From the NCBI RefSeq assembly GCF_004519305.1, contig NZ_SOZA01000015.1:43420-107419 (forward strand): a DNA stretch of 64,000 bases. The letters run 5' to 3'. The notes below the pieces were generated by a model that worked only from the letters and a program-made list of their open reading frames with translations, was not told the DNA's origin and searched no databases. The position numbers and the translations under genes were made by a program. Shown here piece after piece: positions 58,062-64,000 of the stretch (position 1 is the stretch's first letter; every line of letters starts with the position of its first letter). This stretch comes from Pseudomonas sp. RIT623. GTDB lineage: Bacteria; Pseudomonadota; Gammaproteobacteria; Pseudomonadales; Pseudomonadaceae.

Positions 58062-58853
58062 GTCGCGCGGGGCTGCGACAGTGATCTTGTAGGGCTGGAA
58101 GATACGCAGCAGCTCGCCGTTCTCGCGCAGGCCCCGCAGCAGCCCGGCGAACGCCTCGGGGCTGATCGGTGCGTCGGGGCGCAGCAACGCGTAGTGATGG
58201 TAGACCTGGTCGACCCGCTCCGAAGCCATCAATGCGCTGCCGGGATTGCGCTTGAGAAAGTCGATCAGGTACGAACGGGTTACCAGGGCGACATCGGCAC
58301 GCCCGCGCTCGACCATGTTCAGGTTGCTGTCGTGGGAGTAGGTCAGGGTCGCCCGGTAGCGCTTCTTCAAGTAGCCCGGATCCGGGTTGAAATCGGCAAA
58401 GGCATAGTGATAGCCGTTGAACAGCGCCAGACGCTTGCCGTCGAGGTCATCGAAATAACGCTGGTCACGCTCGGCCTGCTGGCGGCTGACGAAGATCTCG
58501 GCATCCTCAAGGCCCATGTCCACGGCCTTGTGCGCGATGCCCTGCCACCCCCACTGTGGGTTCTCGAAGATCGCCATGTCGGTGCGGCCCTGCTGGAAAT
58601 CACCGAAGCGCCTGGGGATCGAGGTTGGCACCAGGACGAAACGGTACTGCCCCTGCATCCGGTTCAGCGCCTCCACCAACTGCGGCAACAGGCCAGTATC
58701 GGCCCCCTGCTCCGGGCGCACCGTGTAAGGCGGGAAGTGCGCCGCGCCGACCTTCACCTCACGGGCCTCGTCGGCCCGCGCCGCAGCTGTCAGCAACAAG
58801 GTGGCGAACAGCAGCAAGATGGACGACAGCTTGAGGCTGGGCAAAGGGATCAA
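58059..58853 (-). CDS. Periplasmic solute-binding protein, family 3
   Basis: A 264-residue precursor: signal peptide (LILLFATLLLTAAARA-like core, residues about 8-27) and an SBP_bac_3 fold with VKVGAAHFPPYTVRPEQG, LVEALNRMQGQYRFVLVP, FQQGRTDMAIFENP and ERGRADVALVTRSYL. Expected to bind an amino acid-like ligand; no ABC partners are adjacent. The start is unclear: TTG 58853 and TTG 58844 are the only candidates in frame and neither has a strong ribosome site. Its 3' end contains the PvdS box of the next gene, but no box precedes this gene. Confidence 0.8.
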   Translation of the reverse strand: MIPLPSLKLSSILLLFATLLLTAAARADEAREVKVGAAHFPPYTVRPEQGADTGLLPQLVEALNRMQGQYRFVLVPTSIPRRFGDFQQGRTDMAIFENPQWGWQGIAHKAVDMGLEDAEIFVSRQQAERDQRYFDDLDGKRLALFNGYHYAFADFNPDPGYLKKRYRATLTYSHDSNLNMVERGRADVALVTRSYLIDFLKRNPGSALMASERVDQVYHHYALLRPDAPISPEAFAGLLRGLRENGELLRIFQPYKITVAAPRD

Positions 58854-59063
58854 GTCAGGACACTCATCACGGGTTGGGACCTTAATGCGCCTAAGCTAGG
58901 CGTTTTCCCTGACCGGCACAACCGCTGGATATGCCAAAGTGCCAGGGGATGCCGTGCGCGCCGACTTTGGCTACGCTCTACTGGCCCGCGCGCCGGCGCC
59001 CCGTTTTCGGACAAACCCTGGGGCCTTGCAGTTGGTCTTTTGTGCATTGATAGGGAGCCTGGC

Positions 59064-59615
59064 ATGGGCCATTGGTTGGTGATCGACCTGGAAGCCACCA
59101 CCGACGAAGGTGGCTGGCCGGTCACGGATATGGAAGTCATCGAGATCGGCGCGAGCCTGGTCACCCGCGACGGCCGCGAGGTCGAGCATTTCCAGCGTTT
59201 CGTGCGGCCCAGGCGGCGACCGCAACTGACCCCGTTCTGTCGCGAGCTGACCCACATTCGCCAGGCCGACGTCGACGGCGCCGCGCCGTTCGCCGAGGTC
59301 TGGCGGCAGTTCGAGCGCTGGCTGGAGCATCACCAGGGACAGTTGCAGGCCTGGGTCAGTTGGGGCGACTACGACCGCAAGCAGTTGCTGCAAGAATGGC
59401 AGTTGCACCAGGTGCAAAGCCTGCTGGCGCAGTTGCCGCACATCAACCTCAAACAGCGCTTCGCCAAGGCCCGCCAGTTGCAACGACCGGCGGGGTTGAA
59501 TGGCGCCCTGCAACTGGCCGGGCTGCAGTTTTCCGGGCGCCAGCATCGGGCCCTGGAGGATGCGCGCAACACCGCCCGCCTGCTGCCCTTGAGCCTACCG
59601 GCGGGGGATGCCTGA
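59064..59615 (+). CDS. DEDDh 3'-5' exonuclease (KapD/Eri-1-like)
   Basis: A 183-residue exonuclease fold. Exo I: VIDLEATTDEGG (residues 5-16). Exo II region: ELTHIRQADVDGAAPF and SWGDYDRKQLLQEW. Exo III: GRQHRALEDARNTARLL with the HRALEDARN His/Asp pair. Members trim RNA or DNA 3' ends; the natural substrate is unknown. Start MGHWLVIDLEA at 59064 with AGGGAGC upstream; the longer frame upstream runs through spacer and antisense DNA. Confidence 0.9.
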   Translation: MGHWLVIDLEATTDEGGWPVTDMEVIEIGASLVTRDGREVEHFQRFVRPRRRPQLTPFCRELTHIRQADVDGAAPFAEVWRQFERWLEHHQGQLQAWVSWGDYDRKQLLQEWQLHQVQSLLAQLPHINLKQRFAKARQLQRPAGLNGALQLAGLQFSGRQHRALEDARNTARLLPLSLPAGDA

Positions 59616-59687
59616 AACAGATGACGCCGCAGCGGGCCTTGGGCATACTGGCCAGCCCATTTTTCAGCCCTTTTCAGGAGCCGCCCC

Positions 59688-59972
59688 ATGTTCAAGGTCA
59701 ATGAGTACTTCGATGGCACCGTCAAGTCGATCGCCTTCGAAGGCCATGAAGGTCCGGCTACCGTCGGCGTCATGGCACCGGGTGAGTACGAGTTCGGCAC
59801 CGCCAAGCGTGAGATCATGCACGTGGTCTCCGGTGCCCTGACGGTCAAGCTGCCGGGCAGCGACAACTGGGAGAAATTCGCCGCCGGCAGCCAGTTCAAC
59901 GTGCCGGCCGACAGCAAGTTCCAGCTCAAGGTCGCCGTCGATACCGCCTACCTGTGCGAGTACCGCGACTAA
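59688..59972 (+). CDS. ppnP: Pyrimidine/purine nucleoside phosphorylase PpnP
   Basis: A 94-residue single-cupin protein (YaiE family): [43 protein letters not shown], and [15 protein letters not shown] with CEYRD end. It phosphorolyses a broad range of nucleosides in the cytoplasm. Full length. It ends before a hairpin shared with the convergent hydrolase gene. Confidence 0.97.
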   Translation: MFKVNEYFDGTVKSIAFEGHEGPATVGVMAPGEYEFGTAKREIMHVVSGALTVKLPGSDNWEKFAAGSQFNVPADSKFQLKVAVDTAYLCEYRD

Positions 59973-59986
59973 GCGCCAGCCTCTGG

Positions 59987-60024
59987 CGCGGAGCAAGCCC
60001 GCTTCCACGTGGGCTTGCTCCGCG
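59987..60024. terminator. Hairpin between convergent ppnP and hydrolase genes
   Basis: Perfect 14-bp arms (CGCGGAGCAAGCCC and its complement) with a 10-nt loop. A transcription barrier for both directions; no T run. Confidence 0.75.
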
Positions 60025-60027
60025 ACT

Positions 60028-60720
60028 TCAATTGCGCAAGAACCCCGCCACCGTCTCCGCCGCCGTCTGCAGATGCTGCTCATGGCTGAACCCGGAAACC
60101 TTCAACGGCTTCAAGTCATGATCCGCCGCCGCCAGCCAGTGCAACTCGATCGCCGGCGCTAGTTCATACCCCGCCACCGCCTCACGATTGCCCAGGGCAT
60201 CGCGCTCGCCCTGCACGATCAGCGTGCGCGTGCGCAGCCCCGCCAGGTGCTCTACCCGGGGTTTTTCCGGCTTGCCCACCGCGTAGAACGGATAGCCCAG
60301 GCACACCAGCGCATCCGCGCCAAGCGCGTCGGCCAGCAAACTGGCCATGCGCCCGCCCATGGACTTGCCGCCAACGGCCAATTTACCTGCGACCAAAGGT
60401 CGCACCTGTTCGTATACAGTCCGCCAGGTTTCCAGCAACACCTTCTGCGGATTGGGCGGCCGTTTACCGCCGCTGACACGCCGCTCGGCCATGTACGGAA
60501 ACTCGAAGCGCACCACCCCTACCCCTTGCCCCGCCAGCCTTTGCGCCATGTCCTCCATGAAGCCACTGTCCATTGGCGCACCGGCGCCATGGGCCAGGAT
60601 CAGGCAAGCGCAAACGCCGCGATCCCCCGGGATTTTCGGCGGATCGCAGCGCAAGCCTGGGACATTTGCGATCTTCGCCCATTGATCCCCGTCAATACCG
60701 GCACTTTGCCCATTAATCAT
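60028..60720 (-). CDS. Alpha/beta hydrolase, KANL3/Tex30 family
   Basis: A 230-residue cytosolic hydrolase: [23 protein letters not shown] (oxyanion region), [16 protein letters not shown] (nucleophile elbow GKSMGG), [14 protein letters not shown] (acidic residue) and [10 protein letters not shown] (His region). This family is conserved in bacteria without a known substrate. Start MINGQSAG at 60720 with GAGGCAAGC upstream. Divergent from ccoN; the ANR box for ccoN lies inside its first codons. Confidence 0.88.
   Translation of the reverse strand: MINGQSAGIDGDQWAKIANVPGLRCDPPKIPGDRGVCACLILAHGAGAPMDSGFMEDMAQRLAGQGVGVVRFEFPYMAERRVSGGKRPPNPQKVLLETWRTVYEQVRPLVAGKLAVGGKSMGGRMASLLADALGADALVCLGYPFYAVGKPEKPRVEHLAGLRTRTLIVQGERDALGNREAVAGYELAPAIELHWLAAADHDLKPLKVSGFSHEQHLQTAAETVAGFLRN
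60682..60695 (+). promoter_or_regulatory. ANR/FNR box upstream of ccoN
   Basis: TTGAT-CCCC-GTCAA, one mismatch from the consensus TTGAT-N4-ATCAA, centred about 81 bp before the ccoN start. It lies inside the start of the divergent hydrolase gene. Oxygen-limited activation of ccoNOQP by ANR is therefore likely; the cbb3-1 genes of P. putida are known ANR targets. Confidence 0.65.
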
Positions 60721-60769
60721 GCTTGCCTCGCTGTTTAGCCTGCCTATAACCGTGGATGGGAACCCATAC

Positions 60770-62194
<1,425 letters not shown>

Positions 62195-62207
62195 GGAGTA
62201 GAGCCTG

Positions 62208-62816
62208 ATGAAACACGAAGTCGTTGAGAAAAACATAGGCCTGATGGCCCTGCTGATGGTGTTCGCCGTCAGCATCGGCGGCCTTACGCAAATCGTCCCG
62301 CTGTTCTTCCAGGACGTCACCAACAAGCCGGTCGAAGGCATGAAGCCCTACACCGCCCTGCAACTGGAAGGCCGCGACATCTACATCCGCGAAGGCTGCG
62401 TGGGCTGCCACTCGCAGATGGTCCGGCCGTTCCGCGCCGAGACCGAGCGCTACGGCCACTACTCGGTGGCCGGCGAGAGCGTGTGGGACCACCCGTTCCT
62501 GTGGGGCTCCAAGCGCACCGGGCCGGACCTGGCCCGCGTCGGCGGCCGCTACTCGGACGACTGGCACCGCGCGCACCTGTACAACCCGCGCAACGTGGTG
62601 CCGGAGTCGAAGATGCCGTCTTACCCGTGGCTGGTGTCCTCGCAGGTCGATAACAGCCACACCGACGTCAAGATGCGCGTTCTGCGCAGCCTGGGCGTGC
62701 CGTACACCGACGACGACATCGCCGGCGCCAAGGACGCGGTCAAGGGCAAGACCGAGATGGACGCGCTGGTCGCCTACCTGCAGGTGCTCGGCACCGCGAT
62801 CAAGAACAAGAGGTGA
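62208..62816 (+). CDS. ccoO: Cytochrome c oxidase cbb3-type subunit II
   Basis: A 202-residue membrane-anchored monoheme c subunit: one N-terminal TM (about 10-30), then the heme-binding CVGCH in [14 protein letters not shown], with Met ligand in [10 protein letters not shown]. It delivers electrons to CcoN. Located 13 bp after ccoN and followed by ccoQ. Confidence 0.98.
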   Translation: MKHEVVEKNIGLMALLMVFAVSIGGLTQIVPLFFQDVTNKPVEGMKPYTALQLEGRDIYIREGCVGCHSQMVRPFRAETERYGHYSVAGESVWDHPFLWGSKRTGPDLARVGGRYSDDWHRAHLYNPRNVVPESKMPSYPWLVSSQVDNSHTDVKMRVLRSLGVPYTDDDIAGAKDAVKGKTEMDALVAYLQVLGTAIKNKR

Positions 62817-62821
62817 GTGCG

Positions 62822-63013
62822 ATGGACCTAGACATCGGCATGATCCGCGGCCTGGGCACCCTGGTGGTGATGATTGCCTTCATCGGCTTGTCACTGTGGG
62901 TGTTCAACCGCCGCCGCGACCGAGATTTCGCCGAAGCGCGCCTACTGCCCTTCGTCGACGACCGCCTGCCCCCTGCCGGGCAGGAACCTGCCATGAGGAG
63001 TAACGGGCAATGA
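62822..63013 (+). CDS. ccoQ: Cytochrome c oxidase cbb3-type subunit CcoQ
   Basis: A 63-residue single-TM protein ([20 protein letters not shown], then [11 protein letters not shown]), which helps assembly and stability of the oxidase. ATG 62822 has GAGGTGA before it; an in-frame GTG at 62813 is less likely. It overlaps ccoP by 4 bp. Confidence 0.95.
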   Translation: MDLDIGMIRGLGTLVVMIAFIGLSLWVFNRRRDRDFAEARLLPFVDDRLPPAGQEPAMRSNGQ

Positions 63014-63951
63014 CCACCTTCTGGAGTACGTATATCAGCGTACTGACCATCGGCAGCCTGATCGGCCTGACCTGGCTGCTGCTCAGCACCCGCAAGGGCC
63101 AGAGCAGCGACACCACCGACCAGACCATGGGCCACAGCTTCGACGGCATCGAGGAGTACGACAACCCGCTGCCCAAATGGTGGTTCTGGCTGTTCGTCGG
63201 CACCCTGGTGTTCTCGGTCGGCTACCTGATCCTCTACCCGGGCCTGGGCAACTGGAAAGGCATCCTGCCCGGCTACGAGAACGGCTGGACCCAGGTGGAC
63301 GAATGGCAGAAAGAGATGGACAAGGCCGACGCCAAGTTCGGACCGATCTTCGCCAAGTACGCCGCCATGCCAGTGGAGGAAGTGGCCAAGGACCCGCAAG
63401 CGCTGAAAATGGGCAGCCGGCTGTTCGCCTCCAACTGCTCGGTGTGCCACGGCTCCGACGCCAAGGGTTCCTACGGCTTCCCCAACCTGACCGACAGCGA
63501 CTGGCGCTGGGGCGGTGACGCCCAGACCATCAAGGCCACCATCATGAACGGCCGCCACGGGGTCATGCCGGGCTGGTCCACGGTGATCGGCGAACAGGGC
63601 GTGGCCGATGTGGCGGCCTTCGTGCTGACCAACCTCGACGGCCGCCAGCTGCCGGCGGACGCCAAGGCCGACCCGGCCAAGGGCAAGGAGATCTTCGCCA
63701 GCAACTGCGTGGCCTGCCACGGTCCTGAAGGCAAGGGCACCCCGGCCATGGGCGCGCCCAACCTGACCCACCCGCAGGCGTTCATCTACGGCTCGAGCTT
63801 CGCCCAACTGCAGCAGACCATCCGTTACGGCCGTCAGGGCCAGATGCCGGCCCAGGCCGACATCCAGGGCAATGACAAGGTCCACCTGCTGGCGGCCTAT
63901 GTGTATAGCCTGTCGCAGGATCAAGCCGCGGAAACCGTAACCGCCAAGTAA
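63010..63951 (+). CDS. ccoP: Cytochrome c oxidase cbb3-type diheme subunit III
   Basis: A 313-residue diheme c subunit: two TMs (about 7-27 and 57-77), then two cytochrome c domains with CSVCH ([13 protein letters not shown]) and CVACH ([12 protein letters not shown]). It receives electrons from soluble cytochromes and passes them to CcoO/CcoN. ATG 63010 overlaps the ccoQ stop. Last gene of the operon in view; a REP element follows. Confidence 0.98.
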   Translation: MTTFWSTYISVLTIGSLIGLTWLLLSTRKGQSSDTTDQTMGHSFDGIEEYDNPLPKWWFWLFVGTLVFSVGYLILYPGLGNWKGILPGYENGWTQVDEWQKEMDKADAKFGPIFAKYAAMPVEEVAKDPQALKMGSRLFASNCSVCHGSDAKGSYGFPNLTDSDWRWGGDAQTIKATIMNGRHGVMPGWSTVIGEQGVADVAAFVLTNLDGRQLPADAKADPAKGKEIFASNCVACHGPEGKGTPAMGAPNLTHPQAFIYGSSFAQLQQTIRYGRQGQMPAQADIQGNDKVHLLAAYVYSLSQDQAAETVTAK

Positions 63952-63956
63952 CACCC

Positions 63957-63982
63957 GCTTCGCCGGCAAGCCGGCTCCTATG
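63957..63982. repeat. REP element after ccoP
   Basis: CGCTTCGCCGGCAAGCCGGCTCCTAT has the GCCGGCAAGCCGGCTCCTA core of the same REP family as at 42.8 kb; it may continue beyond the window. Confidence 0.8.
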
Positions 63983-64000
63983 GGCCCAGCGCCCTTCAGG

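Noticed and set aside
58194..59063. N-terminal extension of the exonuclease frame
   Set aside because: It is antisense to the solute-binding protein gene; the exonuclease domain begins precisely at the ATG at 59064 with a ribosome site.

Overview
The window is high-GC chromosomal DNA from a fluorescent Pseudomonas, most likely the P. putida group. The evidence is a 4315-residue PvdL-type pyoverdine synthetase, a PvdS-type sigma factor, PvdRT-OpmQ/PvdP/PvdH genes, REP elements of the P. putida type, and a pyoverdine sigma factor, acetyltransferase and ccoNOQP neighbourhood like that of P. putida KT2440. The species cannot be named from the sequence alone.

Layout. 0-7 kb: 3' part of a soluble lytic transglycosylase, a MOSC protein, CheV, an Hpt-like protein lacking its histidine, a NarL-type two-component pair and the lipid kinase YegS. 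7.2-12.1 kb: a GDP-mannose synthesis enzyme with a glycosyltransferase, moaB-moeA, and a small lipoprotein. 12.2-16.2 kb: tRNA-Pro(CGG), a malate:quinone oxidoreductase with a lipoprotein signal, and an operon of a solute-binding protein with two DUF4398/OmpA lipoproteins. 16.3-20.2 kb: etfBA and the divergent ETF:ubiquinone oxidoreductase gene, which has a PsrA-like palindrome at its promoter. 20.4-22.9 kb: an MFS transporter, a degenerate receiver protein and an ECF sigma factor.

23.1-30.9 kb is the first pyoverdine block: pvdR-pvdT-opmQ (efflux), pvdP (periplasmic tyrosinase) and pvdH (2,4-diaminobutyrate synthesis). 31.0-36.5 kb holds a DsbRS-like two-component system and dsbD, a tlpA-like gene and dsbG. 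36.5-42.7 kb is an accessory polymorphic-toxin island. It carries a PAAR/Rhs protein with a C-terminal ADP-ribosyltransferase-like (DUF3990-type) tip, its coupled putative immunity gene, an IS256-family transposase fragment joined to the last 33 codons of what looks like a displaced toxin tip, and two further small immunity-like genes. 42.8-43.1 kb has three tandem ~105-bp REP units that run into the pvdL stop codon. 43.1-58.0 kb is the second pyoverdine block: pvdL, the pvdS-type sigma gene under a Fur box, and an IucB-like acetyltransferase. 58-64 kb: a solute-binding protein, an exonuclease, ppnP, an alpha/beta hydrolase and the ccoNOQP cbb3 oxidase operon with an ANR box.

How it fits together. 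Under iron limitation the Fur-controlled sigma factor would be made and would read five promoters found here, each with a TAAAT(or TAATT)-N16-CGT iron-starvation box, upstream of pvdR, pvdP, pvdH, pvdL and the acetyltransferase. PvdH supplies diaminobutyrate, and the last adenylation domain of PvdL carries the exact diaminobutyrate specificity code. PvdP matures the chromophore in the periplasm, and PvdRT-OpmQ exports the product or related molecules. The side-chain synthetases, PvdA, PvdE, PvdMNO and FpvA are not in this window. The most unusual region is the Rhs island with its remnants of toxin-tip replacement.
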